Below are positions 26,301 to 36,329 of a stretch of 64,000 nt of DNA, piece after piece. The position numbers were made by a program, and so were the translations under genes. Position 1 is the first letter of the stretch. Each line of letters starts with the position of its first letter. Below the pieces are notes generated by a model. It was given only the letters and a program-made list of their open reading frames with translations, had not been told where the DNA came from and made no database searches. Origin of the DNA: Diprion similis (lineage: Eukaryota > Arthropoda > Insecta > Hymenoptera > Diprionidae). The stretch lies in assembly GCF_021155765.1 (NCBI RefSeq), contig NC_060107.1, positions 16,788,501 to 16,852,500 of the forward strand, in the 5' to 3' direction.

Positions 26301-26460
26301 GTCCCGCCAGCAGTTCAAGCATTAACAGGTGTTGATCTTTCCAAAGTAAGGAATCAATTTTATTCAACATTTTATTCAATAATCACATTACAATTGCAAA
26401 ATAATAAATGCTAAACCCTTACCATTTCAGGTACTTGGAAAAATACCAGGGGCCAAGTAA
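17391..26460 (+). CDS. Flot2: flotillin-2 (reggie-1), lacking the N-terminal exon
   Basis: Membrane-microdomain scaffold of the SPFH/prohibitin family. Coding exons are 17391-17687, 23611-23843, 24146-24265, 24397-24611, 24692-24875, 26199-26345 and 26431-26460 (stop TAA). All junctions fit GT-AG, and the frame is continuous over 408 residues; family members are about 425. The first exon here opens with two bases of a glycine codon, then GCCGS, the acylated cysteine region. The missing part is the roughly 16-residue start carrying the myristoylated Gly. The SPFH core covers the first two exons seen (motifs VPLTVTGVAQ, REVAAPDVGRMGIEILSFT). Next comes the alanine/glutamate-rich flotillin coiled coil (AEAQLAYELQ, GQAEAESLEAVGKSDAERM). 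The C-terminus ends LTGVDLSK-VLGKIPGAK. The donor after AEGK is a weak AG|GTTTTT. Introns hold several MITEs. The two GMC genes on the opposite strand probably lie in the first intron of this gene. Confidence 0.95.
17796..17964 (-). mobile_element. ~170-bp MITE in flotillin-2 intron, copy 1
   Basis: The termini, about 28 bp, are inverted: AAAGTGGATCTGCTTACG on the left and the inverse of AAATCCGCCTGTATTC on the right. The interior shares ATGTACCCTGAATTG, ATCGACATTTGTCTCAT and related blocks, in reverse orientation, with 27667-27832. The paired copies support a transposed unit with no coding capacity. Confidence 0.65.
18303..18382 (-). pseudogene. tRNA-like sequence (serine/leucine type), degenerate
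   Basis: On the minus strand an A-box-like TAGCCAAGTGGTTAAGG is followed 45 bases later by a B-box-like GGTTTGAGTCT. The 5' GTTTCGT can pair with the 3' ACCGAAC over six of seven positions. The total of 80 nt and the spacing fit a tRNA with a long variable arm. The anticodon stem GTGG/CCAC leaves too short a loop and the T stem is not paired, so this is more likely a tRNA pseudogene or the head of a tRNA-derived SINE than a working tRNA. Confidence 0.4.
18390..23040. other. noncoding part of flotillin-2 intron
   Basis: AT-rich sequence between flotillin-2 exons at 17687 and 23611. It includes one copy of the GAAGTTAGTAACGTTA repeat at 19544-19570. Short open frames here (for example 21984-22235) have no family resemblance or splice support. 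Nothing else is recognised. Confidence 0.45.
23041..23250 (+). mobile_element. GCATGCGC-bearing palindromic MITE, copy A
   Basis: Shares a run of blocks with 25310-25500 (reverse orientation) and 36880-37090: CACAAAGTAC-like start, GAGTTTGC, GCGCATGCGC, AAAGACCA, TTTTCTGTACTGTGCGC and TTACGCGACCCTAACCTCAA. This copy has a doubled GCGCATGCGC. It lies in the last ~570 bases of the long flotillin-2 intron. Confidence 0.65.
24876..25309. other. noncoding, flotillin-2 intron
   Basis: Left part of the 1.3-kb intron between exons ending at 24875 and starting at 26199. No exon or other structure is recognised before the MITE at 25310. Confidence 0.4.
25310..25500 (-). mobile_element. GCATGCGC-bearing palindromic MITE, copy B
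   Basis: Reverse-orientation relative of 23041-23250. It is centred on an inverted repeat with arms AAAAGACCACTT and AAGTGGTCTTTT (25370-25412). The arms are flanked on both sides by GCGCATGCGC (25351-25360) and ACGCATGCGC (25421-25430). The outer block TTTAGGTTAGGGTTGCGTAA matches the other copies. Confidence 0.7.
25640..26050. other. intron segment with CTCF-like/AGATGGC motifs
   Basis: Several short GC-rich words stand out against the AT-rich intron: CGCCATGTAGCGGC (25641), CGCCAGATGGCACC (25813-25826), AAGATGGCG (25912) and CCACTAGGTGTCGC (26013-26026). The second and fourth resemble the CTCF core (CCASYAGRKGGC), with a mismatch in the fourth. Function is inferred only. Confidence 0.3.
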
Positions 26461-26848
26461 ACACGAACAACCAGTAATAGGATCTGAAAATGAAATTTTA
26501 CTCTTATATAGCAGATCAAACGGTTAAAGAAAAGGCAAATTCAAACAACACATTATGCATATTACCAATCAATTCTCTACCTTACTGCCCACTCCCATTT
26601 TCTCCTCGAGGGAACAAACCTTTGCTTACTGAATCTGGATTACTAGATTATTAGATCTTTGGCCTTGATTAAAAAACCAAAAGCGAATTATCGTATCTAC
26701 CAAAAGGCAATGATTAATTGAAACGCACTTCGCATGCTTCATGAATACTGGCTAATTCAGTGTTGTGTTCTCATCGTAATACCTTTCTTTCCGTTCGTGC
26801 CATCTTCTTCTTACTTATAGATATTATACATATGTAATTGCATACATA
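26461..26848 (+). other. flotillin-2 3' UTR start
   Basis: Follows the flotillin-2 stop codon. No AATAAA with a good downstream GT-rich element is seen before the palindromic MITE at 26849, so the transcript may continue further. Confidence 0.4.
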
Positions 26849-27561
26849 TGAGGTATTCCATCCCAAGTGTGTAAACCTGTGACCCTCACCCTCTCCGATT
26901 TTTTTTTCATATGATTGCATTGAGTCTAAAAGACACCCTCATATTTATTTTAGATTTTTCCAAACATCCCTTATTTCAAAAAAAAAAATTTTTTTTTAAA
27001 AAACACCATTTTTTTTAAATCTGAAAAAATTCTCAAAATACCGTGATAACATATAAAAATTTTCAAGCTATCACCCGTAGTGGGCATATTTTTTTTTAAT
27101 GTGTTTTACGAGCTATTAACCTTCACAAAATTCCAAAAAATTCTCGAATAGCTCACCTTGAGCAGATATTGAATTATTTCGGTACTTAAAATGAAAATAA
27201 AATTCATAATTGATGATATAAAATTCATTTTGAGTACCGAAATAATTCAATATCTGCTCAAGGTGAGCTATTCGAGAATTTTTTGGAATTTTGTGAACGT
27301 TAATAGCTTGTAAAACACATTTAAAAAAATTTGCCCACTACGGGTGATAGCTTCAAAATTTTTATATGTTATCACGGTTTTTTTGAGAATTTTTTCAGGT
27401 TTTAAAAAAATGGGGTTTTTTTTAAATTTTTTTTACATAAAGGGTGTTTGAAAAAATCTAAAAAAAAATATGAGGGTGTCTTTTAGACTCAATGCGATCA
27501 TATAAAAAAAATCCGAGAGGGTGAGGGTCACGGGTTTACACACTTGGGATGGAATACCTCA
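26849..27561. mobile_element. 713-bp palindromic (foldback) MITE
   Basis: Nearly the whole unit is one inverted repeat. The left arm begins TGAGGTATTCCATCCCAAG and the right arm ends with its inverse. Arms of about 335 bp meet near 27200-27220, and both carry TGAGGGTGTCTTTTAGACTC and TCACCCGTAGTGGGCA-type blocks. The dinucleotide TA flanks both ends (26847-26848, 27562-27563), as in Tc1/mariner-type insertion. It is not related in sequence to the palindrome at 3634-4370, though built the same way. There is no coding capacity. Confidence 0.85.
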
Positions 27562-27666
27562 TATGCATTTTTGAAGTTACGATATACATATATTTCCAAA
27601 TTTCCATTCACCAATTGATATATCAGGTTAGTTTTTAGCAATGTCACCTGGGTAATTTAACATTAA

Positions 27667-27832
27667 GTAAATCTGCCTGTATTCACTCAATTCAGGACAC
27701 GTTTTACAGATCGACGTTTGTCTCATGGTCTATGATTAGTTGAAGAGAGAGAAATCGGTCAATCCTGAAGTACGAGTGTAACGTCACTCCGCAAACATGT
27801 ACCCTGAATTGGATGAATGTAGGTGGATTTAT
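27667..27832 (+). mobile_element. ~165-bp MITE, copy 2
   Basis: Terminal inverted repeats TAAATCTGCCTGTATTCA and the inverse of TAAATCCACCTACATTCA, each followed by the CAATTCAGG block. It is the inverted partner of 17796-17964, sharing ATCGACGTTTGTCTCAT and GTACCCTGAATTG. Confidence 0.65.
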
Positions 27833-30546
27833 CCTATATCCAGTTGCTCATGTGATATTTGTACAAAATAACTGGATATATGAGTTCAAGGTTTGGAAAA
27901 TGATAATTAATTCTAGCGAAAGTAGCTAGTATCACACAAACCTCATTGAAAACGATAAATCTTGAATACACAGTTAAAATTAAATAAAAATTAAAGAATT
28001 ATTGAAAAACCCAAAAAAATCATACACGTTGATTTCAATGGAAGTTAAAATTTTTCCAAACGGAACCTTCTTACATTATATTACGTATAGATGAAAAATT
28101 CAACTGTTAATACGTCTAGATTACGATTCACGTGACTTGCCTTAGCTGTTTCATATTTCGATGTAGTAAATGTAATTGATCTATTAATTCGTCATCAACA
28201 TGCAGATATACTATTTTATAATTAGATTGACTATTACGTTTTTTCGCAGTTCGTATAATTCTTTCTTTCAATCGAATGAATAAGAATTTGATGGATTCAG
28301 AAAACTGTCAGTTCATACGTCAAATTAAAATGCGCGTATAATAGAAATTCACAGTGCGTTATTCGATCATCGTGCAAAGTCTTGAAAGAATAAGAGATAA
28401 ATTATTCTTCATTTCATCGCAAAATTGTAGAAATATTAAATTTTTTCCACATGAATAGAATTACTGAAAAAAAACAAGGGATATTTGGTAAATGAAATTA
28501 AAAAAAAAAAAAGAGGAAAAAAAACAATAATTCACAGAATGTTAACTTGTAAGTGTACAAAACAACTCCCTGTTGTTTTCACTTAAAATCTTATGATATT
28601 AACGATGTTTACTTTGTTATTTTATTTTATCCTTATACCAATGTATTCATTATACATTGCCAAATATTTGTATTTCATAATCTCACGTTACTCTCCTATT
28701 ACCTATACTATTACGTACATTTATATCAATTATTAAGTATCTTCGCATGGTCAGTTTTTACCTTTGGTCAGCCTATGTTATACATATTATACGATACAGA
28801 AAAATCGTGACAGTTGTAATACTTTTCAATGAATGTCTTAAAATGGGTAACCATTACTGCACAACTGGTTATCAGAATATACATTAAATTCAGGCAATAA
28901 TATTGATACAAATTATACAGCTTAACACTATTAATTGAGCGTAAAAAAATAACTATATATCTTGGAAAAAACTGATATTAAAGCATCGCACGACGGCATC
29001 CAAATTATACATATTACTGATTATCCGACATTCAAAAATACACAATTGTAAAATGAAACCACCATTGTCATAAGAATTGTACATTATAAATTTGTCAAAC
29101 GTCGGATTCCCATAATTAATACTATTATCTGTAAGACCTAAGTTCACGCCATACTATAAACACAATAGTAAGATAACTATTACTTTCATTAGAGGTAGTG
29201 TATACAACTTGAAACTCGATTTTATATAAGCACTGATGTATAGAATCGAATATTTCGTCAACTACATACTTTTACAGCAAGTTATTCCTACTTAAAAGTG
29301 AAATTGAAGAAAATTTATAAGCCAACAATATTTTGCTACATTTTATATACGTTTTTCAATGCGTAATGCCAATTTTTTTTCAGTAACAATCTTGCGTATT
29401 CTGTTAAAAAAAATGCCACTTAAAACTCAAATGATTCAAACATCAATAGTTGCTTCAAAATTACATAATTTCAGAATACCAGCACTAAATTTTGAGAAGA
29501 TTCATTAAGGGAGGCATTTCTTATAGAACACCAAATCTTAGTTGATTTTCATAATTGATTTTTTTTTGGAACGTAAGGAATGATTATCTTTTTATGCTCA
29601 AAACTGTTTTTTTTTCCTTGCTTAAAAAAAGTCAATCTCTCCGAAAGGGAGGCCGAATGCAGTGTACATTCCAGCACCTTGTAAGATTATCTCAAACGGT
29701 CTGCGCAAATAAATTGATTAGTGTATACATGTGGTTACTCGATGAACCAATAACACTGGAAAAATAATGATAATTGGCTAAAACGGAGGCCTTAGAACAA
29801 AAAAGTTCATTTTGTTCCTATTCGTCTCCTCTCTGCGTGATTTACTGGGGGCTCTTTTGACACCAAGGAGCTGCGCTTCTCTTACCGCTCCATTCGTTGC
29901 CGATCTGAGTTCAAAGGCTCTTGGGAAGTCATTACAGATTTCGAACTACAAATGTAGGCAATGAAAAAAATGCAGTTTTCGAAGCCTCTGCAGTGAATGC
30001 CACCCTTAAATTCTAGAATTTTATTCAGCTTCACTTAGGAATACCAGTAATATCTGTTAGGAGAAAGTTGAGTCAATTGAATATTTCATTACAACACACT
30101 GAGCTCTTAAAAAAAAATTTTTTAACGTGTACATGCTACCTTGGGATTATTGTTGATGCAGAAAAACAGTTCGCCAGTACGTAGAGAAACTCAAATTATT
30201 CCAGTGACATTATCTCATTGTCAGTACGCCGAAGTGGCAAATGAAAATTATCTGAGGTATAAAAATATAGATATAACAGACATCCACAGGACAAGTAGAC
30301 CTTACCAACCACGTTTATCGCAGTCAACAATCAATAACATAATGTAAACAAGGTAAAAGAGCCTAGAAATGTAGTGTTACACTATACTGATGTGCGTGCA
30401 AATTATGAGATCGGTGAGCAAGTTTATGATTGGCATGTCCAGATATAATAATATTAATTGTGGTATCCCATTTACACACAATATTAATTACCTACTATAA
30501 TATACATGACATAATATATAATATAATACCTGCACAGAAAATAATA

Positions 30547-30577
<31 letters not shown>

Positions 30578-33500
30578 TAGTAATAATAAGAATAATAATA
30601 AATTAACAAACCCTATTGTGATTGGAACTTTCGAATCAGTGTGTTCATCGTATAGATAACTTGTAACTATACCATAATAGTTCATGCAGAATGGAGGTGA
30701 AAAAGCTCCCCTCCTTAATTCTATGTGTAAATATAAGTAGAGGTTTAAACATAAAATGTTTAAATATTGAATCTTCTGTTAAACTATAAAGTTGATTCGA
30801 TATGACAACAGAAATCTAAACAAACCAAATAAACTAAGTCCAATCAGTTTTTCTCAGGATCTGCGCTGCGCTACCAAATAGCGTATACATATGTTCATAG
30901 TTTATTATTATTTTCCACACCCATACTACATCATTAACTACATATATCATAGATACGTGTACAAGCAGTTATTATTATCATTCTTTTTTTGTCTTTTGCA
31001 CCTTTCTAATTATCAAGTTGATTTTCAAGTCTACAAATATTTCGATAAATGAACAAAGTTTTGAAAATCAACGCCGTGTTGTACATTATAATATTGTATA
31101 CATGTATAGAATTCAATTGATCCATTTCTTGTTATTTTATTGTTTACTGTATTACTGGATATTTCATCATATTTTTTAACAACTTCAACAGTGGCATAGA
31201 TAATTCGTACAACTGATATTGAAATCACAAATACAATTTTCCTTCATTTCGAAGGATATACTTTTTACCATTTTTTTTCTTCCTTTTTTCTAACTGTTCA
31301 GAGCTCAGAATCAATAGCGAAATTCGTAGAGAAAATACATTTTTTTAATAATGTATAATAAATTATGGTGTGTGCAGAATTAATGAAATATTATTTATTG
31401 ATCAAATCTTGATATTCTACGTCACGTAATATTTCTGTATAGGTAAAAAATAATGCGAACCATGTTAACAATTTATACAATACCTTATCTTGCTGAGAAA
31501 AATTTAGTTCTGAATATATTTCATAATGTTGCATCTCATATTAACACCGGCAAATTTAAACATATAATGAAAAAAACAGAACTTTTTATTATTTAAATTT
31601 ATCTCAGCATTTATTATTAAAAAAATTATATATTTTTAATTATGTAAACCCTAATAACTAAAATAAATGCTTACATACCTTATGAATAAAACAATTCAAG
31701 TACGTAACAACTTTTCTAGTATACAAATAATTATACAATCGAATTAATTATATATATACATATGTATAAACGATAACTTATCGTTGGACTAGAGATATTT
31801 AGGCCAAAAGAGACAAAAACAAAAAAAAACAAGCAAACTTCAGTTTTATACGAAAGTAGCCCTCTATATCTATATCTGATATTACAGACTTATGATCCAA
31901 ATTTAGCTTTGCTCCATTACTTTGTACTTCTGCACGCTGCTTGTTCATTACCAGTTGATGGAAATTTTAGGATCTTCAATCCACATGCCTAAATCCAACG
32001 TAATTATTGCTAATATCGGTTCATTAAAAGCTAAAGGTCTTCAAGCTGAATCCGTAAATTGTACTCAATTCTGCTTTACTGAAACTGAAAAATATCACAT
32101 TTCACGCTATTTTTAGATATTGTTCAGATGTCCTACTTCACATTTTACAATGAACTATTTGTATTCGTTACACTTTATTAAACCAATTCATCTACTACTA
32201 GGTACTTGAAATTATAATTTTGTTGCAATTATTCTATAATTAATCGATTTTAGGTGTATCGGGTAATAAAATAATAATAATAGTATCTGCCAATTCGGTA
32301 AATGGGGTTTTAAAATATACTATTTGTATACATCCAAAACCGAAATCGTTAACTCTACGTGCATAGCCAAGGATGTAACGTCCCTTTATTATTGCATTAA
32401 TGTTTAATTAATCTGGATTAAAAGAATAAGATCCTAATGAAACACTGAATGTATATTAAAGTGTTCAGGAAGTATTTCTATCCATTTTCTAGATCTGATT
32501 ATATTCTTGTTTATAATATTCTGAATACGATGATTCTGATTCACAAGCAGTTTCTGTGGAATTCTTCAGGCTACAAATTTTATAACAACAATAATTATAA
32601 TAATTATATAATTTACACTGAACGTAGTTGGGAAAATTGAAAATTATTTAAATGGAAATCTGTACTGTATTTAATTCTTACAATAGTTTTATGTAATAAC
32701 TTTAAACGAAAACAAATGTATATTTCTTTCACAATACAGACAAGCTTTTTACTGCACACGAAAATTACACTATACGTCTTTATCTTATTCCGCAAACACA
32801 CAAACACACACAACCCTGGTGAAATATTTTTTATGGAAAATTATTGCAGATTTTTTAAAACAATTATTCATTTATTCATATTATTTATTTATACAAATTA
32901 TTTTACTCAGGATAAATATTGAGAGATAATTGGCAGCGCAGAAAATTTCACAAGGGACAGTTACTCAATATACTATCAATTGTTTTTTTTTTAGGCCTAA
33001 GTTTATAACAAAAATAATTTATATGTGCTGAGTAATATTCGAATCGAAAAATAATTGACATTTCATTCGTATTTTTCCTTACATTCTCTTGATGCACATA
33101 ATAAAATACTAGCAATAATTTGAATTTTCTAGACACAAATTACGTGTTCAAAAACACTAGAGGTGTAGTATTTGAATCACGGATTGTTCATAAGTTAATC
33201 ATGATTATTTATAATATTGGTATAAATATAATTGAATATTGCACTAATTTACAATATAACGTTTAAAATTGACGATTATCAGCGTTTCGTGCGAGTTATT
33301 AGAGATGAGAATCCCCAAACATGGCCAGCTGCAATCTCGAGAGGGCAAAATTACTCCCAAAAAACGAACAAAGCGAAAATAATAGAAAAAAGAATATGCT
33401 TATATTAAGTAAAAAATTTTCTTAAATGTTTAGAAGAAAAAGAAAAAACCCTAGTCTTTTGTAAGTAATAGGTGATAAACATAAAATCATATATTTTGGA

Positions 33501-33690
33501 AGTTGTGTCGTAGACACGTTTTAAAATATATATGTAGATAGCAGAAATGTAAAGATTGTGTCAGACTCTACTTATTACTCTGAAAGTGTAAATGATGACA
33601 CAAACCTATAATATACACAATGTGAATTAGTGAATATTTTTAATAAATGGAGCATCAAATTAAATACTGAAATTCAATTTTTTGTCATCT
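27833..33690. other. AT-rich noncoding region, possibly long 3' UTR
   Basis: No gene is recognised on either strand. The sequence is uniformly AT-rich with TA-rich words and the AAT microsatellite at 30538-30602. Near the right end ATTTTTAATAAATGG (about 33637) is followed by a GT-rich stretch, the layout of a strong polyadenylation site. Composition changes after that point. A long extension of the flotillin-2 3' UTR to here is possible but unproven. Confidence 0.3.
30538..30602. repeat. AAT trinucleotide microsatellite
   Basis: About 20 copies of AAT/TAA, interrupted by AGT and AAG variants. The leucine run in the minus-strand frame is an artefact of this repeat. Confidence 0.9.
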
Positions 33691-33899
33691 ATCGCAGGTA
33701 TGTTCTGTGACAAGTGATAAAAATTAGCGATATCTGAACGAGTGTGGCTTACGCCACGAAGCAAAGGTACGTTCTGTAATCACACGAGTTACGATTGGCA
33801 ACGGCTGCGGAGAAATTCCGGTTCAAGAAACATCGAAAGTGCCACTGACAGAGCGTAAATTAACCGCAGATAACTTAGCCTGAATCCCCTGAATTAAGA

Positions 33900-34370
33900 C
33901 TGACCAAAAATAATCGATAATAATCGATACTTTTCAATCAAATGGCTTATTTTCCCGATTAATCGAGAATAATTGACTATTTTTCAAACTTGATTAATCG
34001 ACCGATTCGATTATGTCCTCACTATCGGTTTTTTTTCACTCCCATGGACGACGCAATACAATATCAATTTACGTGATTAGAGTATCAATTATCATCATTG
34101 TTTTACTTACTAAGTACTTATTTGATATAATTAGTGAAAGATGAATGGATATTTTTACCTGAGATTGAAAAATATTTCGAATGAAACTATAAGCTATCAA
34201 TAAACTTATCCGCCATTAAAACTACGTACTGCAATCTACGAAATTTTGGTTACAAATGCACCGATTCAGAAAATTCAAAATAATCGATTGATTTTTACCG
34301 ATTTAATCGAATCACGTTTGATTATTTTTTTGGACTTGACTAATTGATGCACCGACTATTTTTACCTTAA
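33900..34370. repeat. cluster of diverged AATCGATTAA-type repeats
   Basis: Repeated words AATAATCGATAATAATCGAT, CGATTAATCGAGAATAAT, TTGATTAATCGACCGATT and AATCGATTGATTTTTACCG occur in both orientations over about 470 bp. The similar cluster at 44200-44410 suggests a dispersed, old repeat. Confidence 0.5.
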
Positions 34371-34423
34371 TGCCATCGCTACCCTGAATCATACAGTGTG
34401 TAAAATTAAATTATTGGATAGCG

Positions 34424-34590
34424 CACTTGCGCCAAAAAAGTCCTTGCACGGAAAACTTACCATTGTGTGATAAATGTAGTATTTCAGTCATGCGCGTGCG
34501 CTAACGTTATTTTTCCGCACTCTTCAGAAATGGGGCACTTTACGCACTCTCTACAGACTTCAAAAATCAAACTTTACAAGCAGGTATTGC
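34424..34590 (+). mobile_element. fragment of the GCGCCAAA/CCGCACTC repeat family
   Basis: GCGCCAAAAAAGTCC, GTATTTCA-CATGCGC, TTTCCGCACTCTT and AAATGGGGCACTTTACGCAC match the left half of the repeat at 36640-36880 (some blocks inverted there). It is therefore a second, shorter copy of that element. Confidence 0.55.
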
Positions 34591-36258
34591 AAAACTTATG
34601 TATTCATATTGTATTCAGTCTTCGATTGGAGGCAATAATAGTTTTAACAAAAACAAACATAAAATTCTCGTAAAAGTGTATCTGTTAAAATTTTGAACAG
34701 TTGGGTCGATCGGAAATGAAAGTTTTCTAACTTAAATAATTTAGGAAAGATATGATTTTTTTCTTAATCATTACTACTCACATCAGTCGAAACCAATGAT
34801 ACGAACTCAATCCCGAAATTCCGCAAAAAAAATCTCCATTTTACAAAGAATTGAATTTTCTACGAAAGTATCTGTTGGAGAAAATCCGTAGCAAAACGCT
34901 CAAACGCAATTCAATCTCTCTCAAGACGTCTATGAAGAAAAATCTGTAGCTTCGACGATTCCTAAGTTATGTGTCTTCAAAATAGAATTTACGTAAAAAT
35001 GTACGTTTAAACGTCTTTGCTGGTAAAAGGGATCAAATACATATCATGACATGCCGCTAAGTGGTAACAATTTATAAAAAGTGACATCTTTCCCATGTTA
35101 TTTAAATATAAAAACTTCCAATTCCGAGGGTGACTTTTTAAAATTGTATTGAAGAACTATTCTTGAAAAACATTTTTTTTATTTTTGCTACGTATAAGTT
35201 TTTCAAATAGGTGCGAAAAACATTTCTTCGTAACGTAAGAACTTAATACATACGTAAAATTACTTACCTGTCTCAGCCAGGATCTACTTGTTCCTCTCAG
35301 AACTTAAGTCCAAGAATTCTAGTCCTCATCTACGAAGAGCAACTTTTTCTGTACAACTTGGATGATCAAGAATTATTTCTCGAGTTCCGAATAATTGCCT
35401 AGTGCTACGTCACTACGAGACAAACAACTACTTTATTCGTGAAATAGTATCATATACAAGCATAGTTTTACATAGTATTATTTATGTTGATATACTATTA
35501 TTAGTTGGTATTATTAGCATAGTTAATTATCAATTTTCGCACAATTAGTGTTTCTTCTTCTTTATTTTAGATGTAAAAATTCTTCAAACTATCCTCTTGT
35601 AAAAAAGAGAGCCTTGGGAGAATCTTGCATGCAATATGTTTAATTTACTTTCTTTTTTTTTTCATTTATTAGCTTTTTATTACGAAACTAACTTAAAAAT
35701 GAAATTCGTTAACAAAGGGATCTACATTTTTTCTTTTACTTTATTGTTGTTGCATTCTATAAAGAATTTTTAAACAGAGAACAACCAAAGATAGTTTAGT
35801 TAAATGCAACTCGTTATTTTGCATCAGCTACTACTTTTTTTGTTGTCATTTTATTTAGTAAAGACAGCCCAGTGCAGTGGGACAAAAGAGGGACCTTTAT
35901 TTTACAGGTTCTGCTGCTTTTATCTCACGAATTGATAGTTACTGGTTTTTATTAATTTGTACATACCCTCCAACCTGATATCAAAACATACACATCACAT
36001 AAATATTGATATATAAACGTCATCTGCAATTGTATATAATATTAATATACTAATAGATATTTCACATAATTTTGTTAGGAGAATTGTGTAAAATGATAAT
36101 GTATACCAACAACAAATTATCAATGACCAGGTAATTAATTTTTCTTTATGTATAAAAACCAAAACAAGTCATTGGTTACAACAGGAGGATGTGAATTTGG
36201 GTAGAAGCAAGTTGCTAGATCACTTCTTCCCGGTAGCCCGTAAGTTAAAAAGGAGGAA
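34591..36258. other. AT-rich noncoding region
   Basis: Lies downstream of eIF4H on its 3' side. No coding frame, RNA gene or repeat recognised. Confidence 0.4.
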
Positions 36259-36316
36259 TCATCATTATTATTATCATTATTATTATTATCATTATTATTT
36301 ATTTATTTATTTATCG
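36259..36316. repeat. ATT/ATTT microsatellite with eIF4H poly(A) hexamers
   Basis: Runs of ATT turn into ATTT. On the minus strand the ATTT run gives overlapping AATAAA words (about 36302-36314), only 15-30 bases beyond the eIF4H stop codon, so it may double as that gene's poly(A) signal. Confidence 0.6.
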
Positions 36317-36329
36317 CATACGTTGCAGT

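Noticed and set aside
30488..30685. minus-strand frame with a poly-leucine run
   Set aside because: Translation of the AAT microsatellite.
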